Shown here: piece by piece, positions 36,397 to 44,543 of the stretch
How the letters are laid out: each line of letters opens with the position of its first letter
Numbering within the stretch: the stretch's first letter is position 1
From: Paraburkholderia sp. UYCP14C
Lineage (GTDB): Bacteria > Pseudomonadota > Gammaproteobacteria > Burkholderiales > Burkholderiaceae
Assembly: GCF_004197395.1 (NCBI RefSeq)
Contig: NZ_SELS01000003.1
Span: 62,001-126,000 of the forward strand
Reading direction: 5' to 3'
DNA: 64,000 nt
Notes under the pieces: model-generated
Databases searched by the model: none
What the model was told of the DNA's origin: nothing
Seen by the model: only the letters and a program-made list of their open reading frames with translations
Position numbers and translations under genes: made by a program

Positions 36397-37614
36397 ATGC
36401 CGGCATTCCGTTTTGAGGCGATCGACGCGGCGGGCAAGGCGCAAAAAGGCGTGCTCGACGCCGACAGTGCACGCGGCGCGCGCACCAACCTGCGCTCGCA
36501 GGGACTGACGCCGCTCGTCGTCGAGCCGGCTGCGTCGCGCACGCGCGGCGAGCGCAGCCAGCGCCTGGCGTTGGGCCGGAAGCTGTCGCAGCGCGAGCAG
36601 GCCATTCTGACGCGCCAACTCGCCAGTCTTTTGATCGCCGGTCTGCCGCTCGACGAAGCGCTCGCGGTACTGACCGAGCAGTCGGAGCGCGACTACATTC
36701 GCGAGCTGATGGCGGCGATTCGCGCCGAAGTGCTCGGCGGTCATTCGCTTGCGAATGCGCTGCAGCAGCATCCGAAGGATTTCCCCGAGATCTACCGGGC
36801 GCTCGTCGCGGCCGGCGAACATACGGGCAAGCTCGGTCTGGTGCTGTCGCGGCTCGCCGACTACATCGAGCAGCGCAATGCACTGAAGCAGAAGATCGTG
36901 CTGGCGTTCACGTATCCGACGATCGTCACGATCATCGCGTTCGGCATCGTCACGTTTCTGCTCAGCTATGTGGTGCCGCAGGTCGTCAACGTGTTCGCAA
37001 GCACGAAGCAGCAACTGCCGTTTCTGACGATCCTGATGATGGCGCTGTCCGGTTTCGTGCGGCACTGGTGGTGGGCGATGCTGATCGGTGTGATCGTGGT
37101 CGTCTATCTGGTGCGCGCGACGCTCAAGCAACCGGGCCCACGACTCGCGTTCGACCGCTGGCTGCTGACCGCGCCGCTGATGGGCAAGCTCGTGCGCGGC
37201 TACAACACCGTGCGCTTCGCGAGCACGCTCGGCATTCTGACCGCGGCGGGCGTGCCGATTCTGCGCGCGCTGCAGGCCGCGGCCGAAACGCTCAGCAACA
37301 ACGCGATGCGCGAGAACATCGACGATGCGATCGTGCGGGTGCGCGAAGGCACGTCGCTGTCGCGCGCGCTCGGCAACACGAAGACGTTTCCGCCGGTGCT
37401 GGTGCACCTGATCCGCTCGGGCGAGGCGACCGGCGACGTGACGACGATGCTCGATCGCGCGGCCGACGGCGAAGCGCGCGAGTTGGAGCGTCGCACGATG
37501 TTCCTGACGAGCCTGCTCGAGCCGCTGCTGATTCTGGCGATGGGGGGCGTGGTGCTCGTGATCGTGCTGGCGGTGATGCTGCCGATCATCGAACTGAACA
37601 ACCTCGTGCAGTAG
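36397..37614 (+). CDS. gspF: Type II secretion system inner-membrane platform protein GspF
   Basis: Polytopic inner-membrane protein, 405 residues, with two repeated T2SSF domains (about 70-195 and 270-395) and three membrane segments. Landmarks are REQAILTRQLASLLIAGLPL and VRFASTLGILTAAGVPILRA, each the start of a repeat, and LEPLLILAMGGVVLVIVLAV at the end. It couples the GspE motor to the pseudopilus. The operon then meets the inverted gspC gene. Confidence 0.97.
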   Translation: MPAFRFEAIDAAGKAQKGVLDADSARGARTNLRSQGLTPLVVEPAASRTRGERSQRLALGRKLSQREQAILTRQLASLLIAGLPLDEALAVLTEQSERDYIRELMAAIRAEVLGGHSLANALQQHPKDFPEIYRALVAAGEHTGKLGLVLSRLADYIEQRNALKQKIVLAFTYPTIVTIIAFGIVTFLLSYVVPQVVNVFASTKQQLPFLTILMMALSGFVRHWWWAMLIGVIVVVYLVRATLKQPGPRLAFDRWLLTAPLMGKLVRGYNTVRFASTLGILTAAGVPILRALQAAAETLSNNAMRENIDDAIVRVREGTSLSRALGNTKTFPPVLVHLIRSGEATGDVTTMLDRAADGEARELERRTMFLTSLLEPLLILAMGGVVLVIVLAVMLPIIELNNLVQ

Positions 37615-37696
37615 CAGTAGCTGTAGCCGTAGCGCGAGGAAGGAAGAGAAAGAATTTGCGCGGCGTGCCGTATCAGCCGCGCAACCGCTTCAGGTT

Positions 37697-38110
37697 TCAG
37701 CGCACGTAGATGGTGGGACCGCTGGCGTTGGCGGGCAGGAAGATTTCCGAGTGGGCGCCGTTGCGGTCGATGATGATCGAGCGGGCGCGAACTTCGGAGA
37801 GTTTGGTGCCTTGCATCAGCGCGCTGCCGAGCGACACGGCGTGCGGCGGCTCGCCACCGACGCTGACGATCGCAGCGGCCCCTTCGCTCAACGCGAGGAT
37901 GCCGAACAGATGGATGTCCTGATTGACGTTGCGCGTAAGCTGTCCGCCGAACAGCGTCGCGGCCTGCTCGGTCGAGACCTGCGCATGGGCGGCGGCAGCC
38001 GGCAACGGTGCGCCGGACATGGTGGTGAGCGTAATGACCCAGTAGGTCAGCGTCGCGCAGAAAGCGGCGAACAGCGCGAGCGACAGGAGGCGGATTTGGA
38101 TTGCGTTCAT
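37697..38110 (-). CDS. gspC: Type II secretion system protein GspC, short form, inverted in the cluster
   Basis: 137-residue bitopic inner-membrane protein. Start at 38110 (MNAIQIRLLSLALFAAFCAT). The N-terminal membrane anchor (~8-28) is followed by a homology region LFGGQLTRNVNQDIHLFGIL, then ALMQGTKLSEVRARSIIIDR. It ends at ~137 residues without the PDZ domain of many GspC proteins. The HR domain contacts GspD and links inner and outer membrane parts. It is transcribed against the rest of the cluster from a divergent gap shared with gspG; this orientation is, to my knowledge, usual in Burkholderia. Confidence 0.88.
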   Translation of the reverse strand: MNAIQIRLLSLALFAAFCATLTYWVITLTTMSGAPLPAAAAHAQVSTEQAATLFGGQLTRNVNQDIHLFGILALSEGAAAIVSVGGEPPHAVSLGSALMQGTKLSEVRARSIIIDRNGAHSEIFLPANASGPTIYVR

Positions 38111-38245
38111 GCGCACATTGTACGGACTATTGAGGAATTTGCGGTGGTTGAAGTCCTTCAACTGCCTGACATCAAAATGACCGGCCCGGTGTAGTCAATC
38201 TGACAGCCCGAGTCGAAATCTTCATCTGAAAAGAGGTAGCAATCT

Positions 38246-38710
38246 ATGCAACTGTCGACCATCCGCCGCGCTGACAACGCGGGTTCGCGCAGCCGTCGTC
38301 AACGCGGTTTCACGCTGATCGAAATTATGGTCGTGATCGCGATTCTCGGCATTCTCGCCGCGCTGATCGTACCGAAGATCATGAGCCGTCCCGACGAAGC
38401 GCGACGCGTCGCCGCGAAGCAGGATATCGGCACCGTGATGCAGGCGATGAAGCTCTATCGCCTCGACAACGGCCGCTATCCGACCCAGGAGCAGGGCCTG
38501 CGCGCGCTGATCGAAAAGCCGAGCACCGACCCGGTGCCGAACAACTGGAAAGACGGCGGCTACCTCGAGCGTCTGCCGAACGATCCGTGGGGCAATGCGT
38601 ACCAGTATCTGAATCCGGGCGTGCACGGCGAGATCGACGTGTTCAGCTACGGCGCCGATGGCAAACCGGGCGGCGAAGGCAACGATGCCGACGTCGGGTC
38701 CTGGCAATAA
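38246..38710 (+). CDS. gspG: Major pseudopilin GspG
   Basis: 154-residue type II secretion major pseudopilin. The prepilin cleavage site is RRQRGFTLIEIMVVIAILG (cleavage after Gly, then Phe+1, Glu+5). The body has the GspG signature ARRVAAKQDIGTVMQAMKLY and ends with the calcium-loop region NPGVHGEIDVFSYGADGKPG. A 176-bp gap with no gene follows before gspH. A Shine-Dalgarno AAGAGGTAGC precedes the start. Confidence 0.97.
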   Translation: MQLSTIRRADNAGSRSRRQRGFTLIEIMVVIAILGILAALIVPKIMSRPDEARRVAAKQDIGTVMQAMKLYRLDNGRYPTQEQGLRALIEKPSTDPVPNNWKDGGYLERLPNDPWGNAYQYLNPGVHGEIDVFSYGADGKPGGEGNDADVGSWQ

Positions 38711-38887
38711 GCGCGCCGAAACCCAGTATTCCGCAGGCTCGATGATGTTCACGTCCGCGCCCTCCCTGCAACCGGTTTGGCCGCCGGTTTCGCCAAGGGC
38801 CTTGCCCGCCGCCCCGCGAGTTTCGCGGCGCGGCGAAGCGTGCGTGCTTCACCGATGCATTGCCGTTTGAATTACCGTTGATCGTCG

Positions 38888-39427
38888 ATGGCCGGCACTA
38901 TGCGCACGTCCGCTTGCAAGTCCCGTGGGGACACTCCGTGTACGGCTTCGCGGCCGCGCCCCCGCCTACGCCGCGGCCGCGCGGCCGGCTTCACGCTGCT
39001 CGAAATGATGGTCGTGCTGGTGATTGCGGGCCTGCTCGTGTCGCTGACCGCGGTCACGATGACCCGCAATCCGCGCACCGATCTGAATGAGGAAGCGCAG
39101 CGCCTCGCGCTGCTGTTCGAATCGGCCGGCGACGAAGCGCAGGTGCGCGCGCGACCGATCGCGTGGCAGCCGTTCGAGGGCGGCTTCCGTTTCGACCAAC
39201 GCACCCAGGACGGCTGGCGTCCTCTGCGCGACGAGCTGCTCGGTCCGCGCAAATGGGAAGGCGGCGTGACCAGTGTCGCGATCAATTATGCGGGCTCGGA
39301 TTCGCAATCCGATCGCCTCGTCTTCGGTACCGAGGCGATCGACGCGCCGGTGCAGGTCACGCTGTTTTCGGCGGCCGGCCAGGCGACGATCGTCGGTACC
39401 GGCAATGGCCGCTACGAGGTGCGCTGA
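38888..39427 (+). CDS. gspH: Minor pseudopilin GspH
   Basis: 179-residue minor pseudopilin. A long basic leader ends RRGRAAG, then FTLLEMMVVLVIAGLLVSLT with Glu+5. The C-terminal GspH domain includes EEAQRLALLFESAGDEAQVR and RPIAWQPFEGGFRF. The leader is unusually long (~34 residues). The ATG at 38900 would shorten it, and the start is uncertain because no strong Shine-Dalgarno is present. The next gene, gspI, begins 2 bp after the stop. Confidence 0.92.
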   Translation: MAGTMRTSACKSRGDTPCTASRPRPRLRRGRAAGFTLLEMMVVLVIAGLLVSLTAVTMTRNPRTDLNEEAQRLALLFESAGDEAQVRARPIAWQPFEGGFRFDQRTQDGWRPLRDELLGPRKWEGGVTSVAINYAGSDSQSDRLVFGTEAIDAPVQVTLFSAAGQATIVGTGNGRYEVR

Positions 39428-39428
39428 G

Positions 39429-39872
39429 ATGCGAATGCACCGTTATCGCAGCTGTGCCTGCAACCCTTCCCTCTCGACGGCGCGCGACGGCGCGCGCCGC
39501 AAGGAGCGCGGCTTCACGATGATCGAAGTGCTGGTCGCGCTCGCCATCATCGCGGTCGCGCTGGCGGCGTCGCTGCGCGCGGTCGGCAGTCTCGCGAGCG
39601 GCGAACTCGATCTGCACCGGCGTCTGCTCGCCGGCTGGAGCGCCGACAACGCGCTCGCCGATCTGCATCTGAAGCATGCATGGCCGAACGTCGGCTCAAC
39701 CAGCTTCGATTGCTCGCAAGGCAATCTGCAACTGCGCTGTACCGAGCAAGTGACGGCGACGCCGAATCCGGTGTTTCGCCGTGTCGAAGTGATGGTGACG
39801 ATGCCAGGGGTATCCGGCAATCTCGCCCAGATGGTCACGGTGGTCGCGAATGAAATCAACCGCTCGCTGTGA
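39429..39872 (+). CDS. gspI: Minor pseudopilin GspI
   Basis: 147-residue minor pseudopilin. Start at 39429 (MRMHRYRSC), directly after gspH. The leader ends RRKERG, then FTMIEVLVALAIIAVALAAS with Glu+5. The body has ADNALADLHLKHAWPNVG and a Cys pair (SFDCSQGNLQLRC) likely forming a disulphide. It overlaps gspJ by 23 bp, so translation is coupled. With GspJ and GspK it forms the pseudopilus tip. Confidence 0.94.
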   Translation: MRMHRYRSCACNPSLSTARDGARRKERGFTMIEVLVALAIIAVALAASLRAVGSLASGELDLHRRLLAGWSADNALADLHLKHAWPNVGSTSFDCSQGNLQLRCTEQVTATPNPVFRRVEVMVTMPGVSGNLAQMVTVVANEINRSL

Positions 39873-40527
39873 GCGCCGCCGCCGTTACGGCGCGCGCGGC
39901 TTCACGCTGATCGAACTGCTGGTCGCGATCGCGATCCTCGCGGTGATCGCGGTGCTGTCGTGGCGCGGGCTCGATCAGATCATCCGCGGCCGTACGACGA
40001 TCACGAACGCGATGGAAGACGAGCGTGTGTTCGCGCAGCTGTTCGACCAGATCCGCATCGACGCGCGCCAGGCCGCCAGCGACGACGAAACCACCCAGGT
40101 GAGCGCGATCTCGGTCGCCGGCAACACCCTGCAGATCGTGCGGCACATCGTGCTGCCGGGCACGGCGCCGCGTCTGCAGGTGGTGCGCTATCAGATCTCG
40201 AGCGGCCGCGTGGTGCGCTTCGCGTCACCGCCGCTCGGCAACGTCGGCCAATTGTGGCGCGCACTGCACGGCAACGAGGAAGGCTGGAGCTCGGTGCAGC
40301 TGATGGGCGGCGTCGGCTCGATTTCGGCGCGCATGTATGTACCGAAGCTCGGCTGGACCACGAACATGAACGACGTAGAGACCGCGTTGACCCAGGCGAT
40401 CAACAACCTGAAGGTGCCGCAGCTCGGCAACGCGCCGATGCCGCGTTCGGTGACGGGGCTCGAGGTCAGCGTCGGCGCGACGTCGCTCGCACGGCCGATC
40501 ACGCGCGTTTTTCTGGTCGGAGAATGA
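39850..40527 (+). CDS. gspJ: Minor pseudopilin GspJ
   Basis: 225-residue minor pseudopilin. The leader ends RRRYGARG, then FTLIELLVAIAILAVIAVLS with Glu+5. The GspJ body contains SWRGLDQIIRGRTTITNAME and RPITRVFLVGE at the end. It overlaps gspI and is followed by gspK 1 bp later, within one tightly packed operon. Confidence 0.95.
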   Translation: MKSTARCERRRRYGARGFTLIELLVAIAILAVIAVLSWRGLDQIIRGRTTITNAMEDERVFAQLFDQIRIDARQAASDDETTQVSAISVAGNTLQIVRHIVLPGTAPRLQVVRYQISSGRVVRFASPPLGNVGQLWRALHGNEEGWSSVQLMGGVGSISARMYVPKLGWTTNMNDVETALTQAINNLKVPQLGNAPMPRSVTGLEVSVGATSLARPITRVFLVGE

Positions 40528-40528
40528 C

Positions 40529-41632
40529 ATGACGTTCTCCTCGTCGTTGCCGAAGAAGTCCGCATCGGGTTCGCGCGCACGCGAGCGCGGCGCGGCCATC
40601 ATCAGCGCGCTGCTCGTCGTCGCGCTGTCGGCGATCCTCGTGTCGGGCATGTTGTGGCGCCAGCAGGTGCAGATCCGGCGCATCGAGAATCAGCGGCTGC
40701 TGTCGCAGGCGCAATGGGTCGCGCGCGGCGCGCTCGACTGGACGCGGCTGATTCTGCGCTCCGAAGGCGACACGTCGGCGGGCGTCACGTACCTGGGCGG
40801 CTTGTGGGGCGTGCCGATCGCGAAAACGCGGTTGTCGGATTTTCTCGGCCAGATCGGCGAGGTGCGCGCAGAGCAAGGCGCGGCGACGTACCTGTCGGGC
40901 TCGATCGAAGACGCGCAGTCCAGATTCAATCTGCGCAATCTGGTCGCGAGTCCGGCGCCCGGTGTGACGCAAATCAGCGCCGAGCAGGTGGCCGCGTATC
41001 AGCGGCTGCTGGTGTCGCTCGGGTTGAGCGGACAGCTCGCCAAACCGACCGCGCTGCAGATGCGCGCCGGGTTGGCGCAATCGGCGACGCGCTTTCAGAC
41101 CGGCACGTCGGTCAGCAGTTCGACGCAGGTCGGCGGCGGCGGCATGGCGGGCGGCAACTTCACGAATAAGCCCGGCATTGAGGACGACGACGACAACCTG
41201 GCGGTCAAGCCGTTCCTGATGACGGGGGTCGATTCGCTGCTCGACATTCCGGGCTACACGCCGGAGATCGTCGCGAAGCTGCGCCCGTTCGTCACGGTGC
41301 TGCCGACCACCACGCCGATCAACATGAACACCGCGTCCGCAGAGGTGATCGCGGCGGTCGTGCCGGGCATGACGGTGTCGCAGGCGCAGGCGTTGGTCGC
41401 GCGGCGGCAGACCGTGTTTTTCCGCAACGTCGGTGACGTGCAGCTCGCGCTGACTGCCGCCGGCGTGCAATCGGTGTCGATCGATCCGAACCAGTTCGAC
41501 GTCAACTCGAGCTACTTTTTAGTCCACGGCAGTGTGCAGCACGAGCGCGCCGAAGTGGATCGCACGACGCTCGTCTATCGCGATCCGCTGACTCACACCA
41601 CGCGTATCGTGCGGGTACAAGACCAACTATGA
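40529..41632 (+). CDS. gspK: Minor pseudopilin GspK
   Basis: 367-residue tip pseudopilin. The leader ends RARERG, then AAIISALLVVALSAILVSGM. As in other GspK proteins there is no Glu at +5. The body has DWTRLILRSE, then the helical SAM-like insertion containing NMNTASAEVIAAVVPGMTVS (~270-290). It ends with THTTRIVRVQDQL. It caps the GspI/J/K tip complex. Confidence 0.95.
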   Translation: MTFSSSLPKKSASGSRARERGAAIISALLVVALSAILVSGMLWRQQVQIRRIENQRLLSQAQWVARGALDWTRLILRSEGDTSAGVTYLGGLWGVPIAKTRLSDFLGQIGEVRAEQGAATYLSGSIEDAQSRFNLRNLVASPAPGVTQISAEQVAAYQRLLVSLGLSGQLAKPTALQMRAGLAQSATRFQTGTSVSSSTQVGGGGMAGGNFTNKPGIEDDDDNLAVKPFLMTGVDSLLDIPGYTPEIVAKLRPFVTVLPTTTPINMNTASAEVIAAVVPGMTVSQAQALVARRQTVFFRNVGDVQLALTAAGVQSVSIDPNQFDVNSSYFLVHGSVQHERAEVDRTTLVYRDPLTHTTRIVRVQDQL

Positions 41633-41660
41633 ATAACGCAATCCACAGAGAGAGTGGCCT

Positions 41661-43070
41661 TTGAGCACGCTGATCGTCCTATTGCCGCCGCGTGATCCGG
41701 CGGTGCCCTCGCAGGAATGGCAACTGCCCGAGCTGCCCTTCGTGCTGCTCGACAAGTCGGGCCGCACGCAGCGCGCCGGTCGCTCGGCGCTCGCGCTGCT
41801 GCCGCGCGCGACCACGGCGGTGCTGATGGTCGCCGCGCGCGACCTGCTGCTGATGCCCGCGACGTTGCCGCCGCTGCGCGGTCCGAAGCTGCGCCAGGCG
41901 CTGCCCAATATCGTCGAGGATCAACTGATCCAGGACCCGCAGACCTGCCATATCGCGGTCGATCCGCAGGGGCTTGCCGAAGGCCGGCACCTGCTCGCGA
42001 TCATCGATCGCGGCTGGTTCCGTTTCATCTGCGAGGCGTTCACCGCGGCCGGTCATCGCAGCCTGCGCGCGGTGCCGGTCACGCGTTGCCTGCCGCAGGC
42101 AGCGGTGGCCGAAACGGCCGCGAGCGGCGCTGAAGCAGCCGAACTGCGCGAGCCGGTGATGGCCGGTGGCGCGAGCGTCGCGACATCGCTGCCGGGTGCG
42201 GCGCCGGTGGTCGCGCCCGAAGCGCCGGCTATCGTGCCGATGGTGGCCGCCGTGCTCGGCGCGGTCGTGCAGACCGCACCTGCGCTGCTCGTCGAAGGCG
42301 CGATCGAGAGCGGCGTGCCGCGCGTCGAACTCGCGATTGCGCGCGGCGTGCAGGGCGAAGGTTTCGCGGCGCCGGCCGACGCGGTCAACGCGACGCTCGC
42401 CGCGCTCGCGGGTGCGGCGCCGGTCTCGCTGTACATGCTGACCGAGGTGCCCGGCAACGAGCCGAGCCACGCCACGACGAGTCCCGCGCGGCTCGCCGCG
42501 CATATCCACGGCGCGAGTCCGCTGCCGTTCGAACAGCTCGCGCGGCGCGCGCTCGAATGCCGCTTCGACCTGTGCCAGTTCGAATTCGCATCGCAGCCGT
42601 GGCGCCTCGATCGCGCGACGCTGCGGCGTCTGCGTCTGCCGATCGCGCTGGCGGTCGCGGCGGTCGTCGTCGCGATCATCGGCGCGAACGTGCAGTGGCT
42701 GATGCTCGCGCGTCAGCGTGACGCGATCAATACGCAGATGACGGAGTTGCTGCTCAACACGTTCCCGAAGACCACCGTCGTGCTCGACGCGCCCGATCAG
42801 ATGGCGCGTCAGCTGCAACAGCTGCGCGTCGCGGCGGGTGAGTTGTCGCCGGAGGATTTCCTGTCGCTCGCCGACGGCCTCGCGCGCTCGCTGTCGCCGT
42901 TGCCGGTCAACGGCATCGCTGCGCTCGACTATCACGAGCACCGCCTCGACGTGACCTTCAAACCCGCGATCAAGGTCGACCCCGACTTCGCCAAGCGCCT
43001 CGCGCGCAACGGCCTCACCGGCGCGATCGACAGCAGTACCGGCAAGTGGACCATCAGGAACGGACAATGA
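41661..43070 (+). CDS. gspL: Type II secretion system assembly protein GspL
   Basis: 469-residue bitopic inner-membrane protein that recruits GspE. The start is TTG at 41661, with GAGAG upstream. The N-terminal actin-like cytoplasmic domain includes TAVLMVAARDLLLMPATLPP. An Ala/Pro-rich low-complexity stretch (around 150-200) follows. One membrane segment is LPIALAVAAVVVAIIGANVQ (~335-355), then a ferredoxin-like periplasmic domain ending STGKWTIRNGQ. It overlaps gspM by 4 bp. Confidence 0.94.
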   Translation: MSTLIVLLPPRDPAVPSQEWQLPELPFVLLDKSGRTQRAGRSALALLPRATTAVLMVAARDLLLMPATLPPLRGPKLRQALPNIVEDQLIQDPQTCHIAVDPQGLAEGRHLLAIIDRGWFRFICEAFTAAGHRSLRAVPVTRCLPQAAVAETAASGAEAAELREPVMAGGASVATSLPGAAPVVAPEAPAIVPMVAAVLGAVVQTAPALLVEGAIESGVPRVELAIARGVQGEGFAAPADAVNATLAALAGAAPVSLYMLTEVPGNEPSHATTSPARLAAHIHGASPLPFEQLARRALECRFDLCQFEFASQPWRLDRATLRRLRLPIALAVAAVVVAIIGANVQWLMLARQRDAINTQMTELLLNTFPKTTVVLDAPDQMARQLQQLRVAAGELSPEDFLSLADGLARSLSPLPVNGIAALDYHEHRLDVTFKPAIKVDPDFAKRLARNGLTGAIDSSTGKWTIRNGQ

Positions 43071-43570
43071 AAGCTGAACTCGCTCAAACATGGGCTGGCT
43101 TCTGGGACCAGCGCACCGATCGCGAAAAGGCGCTGCTGACCTGGGGCGGCGCCGCGCTCGCAGTGGCGATTGCGTGGTCGGTGCTATGGGCGCCCGCGCA
43201 GGAAGGCCGCGCGCGTCTGCATGAATCGCTGCCGAGCCTGCAGCGCCAGCTCGCGCAAATGACCGCGCAGGCGAACGAGGCGCGCTCGCTGTCGGCGGCC
43301 GCGCAAGGCGTCGCGCCGACCGGCGCGGCACTGAAGGACGCGCTCTCCGCATCGCTCGGCGAGCATGGCCTCGCCGCGACGCAGGTGCAGTTCGTCGGCA
43401 ACGCGGTGCAGGTGCAGATGAAAAACGTCGCGTTCCCGGCCTGGACCACCTGGGTCGACGACGTGCGCAAGCAGTTCAAGGTGCAGGTGTCCGAGGCGCA
43501 CATCACCGCGTTGAAAGACGACGGGCAGGTGGATCTGACGGTGGCGCTGCAACCGTCGACCGCAAAATAA
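43067..43570 (+). CDS. gspM: Type II secretion system protein GspM
   Basis: 167-residue bitopic inner-membrane partner of GspL. The ATG at 43067 (MKAELAQTWAGFWDQRTDRE) overlaps the gspL stop, and a longer reading starting at 43046 is less likely. Membrane segment ALLTWGGAALAVAIAWSVLW is at ~22-41, followed by a coiled segment LHESLPSLQRQLAQMTAQAN and a periplasmic ferredoxin-like domain with WTTWVDDVRKQFKVQV. Confidence 0.94.
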   Translation: MKAELAQTWAGFWDQRTDREKALLTWGGAALAVAIAWSVLWAPAQEGRARLHESLPSLQRQLAQMTAQANEARSLSAAAQGVAPTGAALKDALSASLGEHGLAATQVQFVGNAVQVQMKNVAFPAWTTWVDDVRKQFKVQVSEAHITALKDDGQVDLTVALQPSTAK

Positions 43571-43598
43571 CCACGCGCCCCTCGCTACAGGATCTCGC

Positions 43599-44378
43599 AT
43601 GAATTACTGGATGTGGCGCCTGCGTGTGGCGCTGCCGTGGCTGGTGGTCGCCATTTTGTCGGTCGCGGCCGTGACGCTCGCGCTGCTGCCGGCCGCCTGG
43701 ATTACGCCGCAGTTCGCGCGGCAAACGCACGGGCACGTCAATCTCGTCGACGCCGAGGGGTCGTTGTGGCACGGCTCGGCGACGCTGATGCTGGCGGCCG
43801 GCTCCGATATGAGCGCAGCGACGCTGCTGCCAGGGCGGATCGAATGGCGCACCGCGTTCTGGCCGCTTTTCACCGCACGTGTGCGCATGATCATGCGCCA
43901 TAGCGAGGCGATGCCCGACCCGATCACGGTCGACGCGACGCCGCGCGGCGCGACCGTTACGCCGGGCATGCTCGTGGTGCCGGCGTCGCTGCTCGCGGGG
44001 CTCGGCGCGCCATTCAACACGCTCGATCTGCAGGGCAACGTGCAGCTGTCGTGGTCCGATTGGCGCAGCTTCCACGGCGAAGCGTTCGGACAGCTGACGA
44101 TGATGCTCGAGGACGTCAGCTCGCGGGTGTCGCTCGTGAAGCCGCTCGGGTCGTACCGGGTCAGGTTTCAGGCGCAGGGCACGTCGTCGGAGCTCGATCT
44201 GAGCACGCTCAAGGGACCGTTGACGCTGAGCGGCAACGGCACGGTGTCGGCCACATCGACGTCGTTTCATGGCACGGCGAGCGCCGCGCCCGAGCAGCAC
44301 GATAACCTCGCCGGCCTGCTGAATCTGCTTGGCCGGCCGAGCGGGCCGGATACGGTGACGCTGACGTTCGTGCACTGA
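43599..44378 (+). CDS. gspN: Type II secretion system protein GspN
   Basis: 259-residue inner-membrane-anchored periplasmic protein, last gene of the cluster. An N-terminal membrane segment ALPWLVVAILSVAAVTLALL is followed by the GspN domain with VNLVDAEGSLWHGSATLMLA, IEWRTAF and GNVQLSWSDWRS. Its role is accessory and it is present only in some T2SS loci. The gene has its own start 28 bp after gspM, and a bidirectional terminator follows. Confidence 0.93.
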   Translation: MNYWMWRLRVALPWLVVAILSVAAVTLALLPAAWITPQFARQTHGHVNLVDAEGSLWHGSATLMLAAGSDMSAATLLPGRIEWRTAFWPLFTARVRMIMRHSEAMPDPITVDATPRGATVTPGMLVVPASLLAGLGAPFNTLDLQGNVQLSWSDWRSFHGEAFGQLTMMLEDVSSRVSLVKPLGSYRVRFQAQGTSSELDLSTLKGPLTLSGNGTVSATSTSFHGTASAAPEQHDNLAGLLNLLGRPSGPDTVTLTFVH

Positions 44379-44440
44379 GGTGCGCTTCGCGCGCAGATAG
44401 GTGCCGAAGCGTGCGTATCGCACGCGTGGCCCGATGAAAA

Positions 44441-44475
44441 AAGAGGCATGGCCGCGAGTCGCGACCATGCCTCTT
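44441..44475. terminator. Bidirectional terminator between gspN and the NodT-family gene
   Basis: An 11-bp perfect stem, AAGAGGCATGG / CCATGCCTCTT, with a 13-nt GC-rich loop. GATGAAAAAAG on the left gives a U-tract for the minus-strand gene ending at 44544. CTTCTGTTTG on the right serves the gsp operon more weakly. Confidence 0.8.
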
Positions 44476-44543
44476 CTGTTTGTGCAGCTGCTGTGAGTTT
44501 TGCGCTTCGCGCGTCGCGTTGAGCGCGCCGCGCACAGCTGCCG

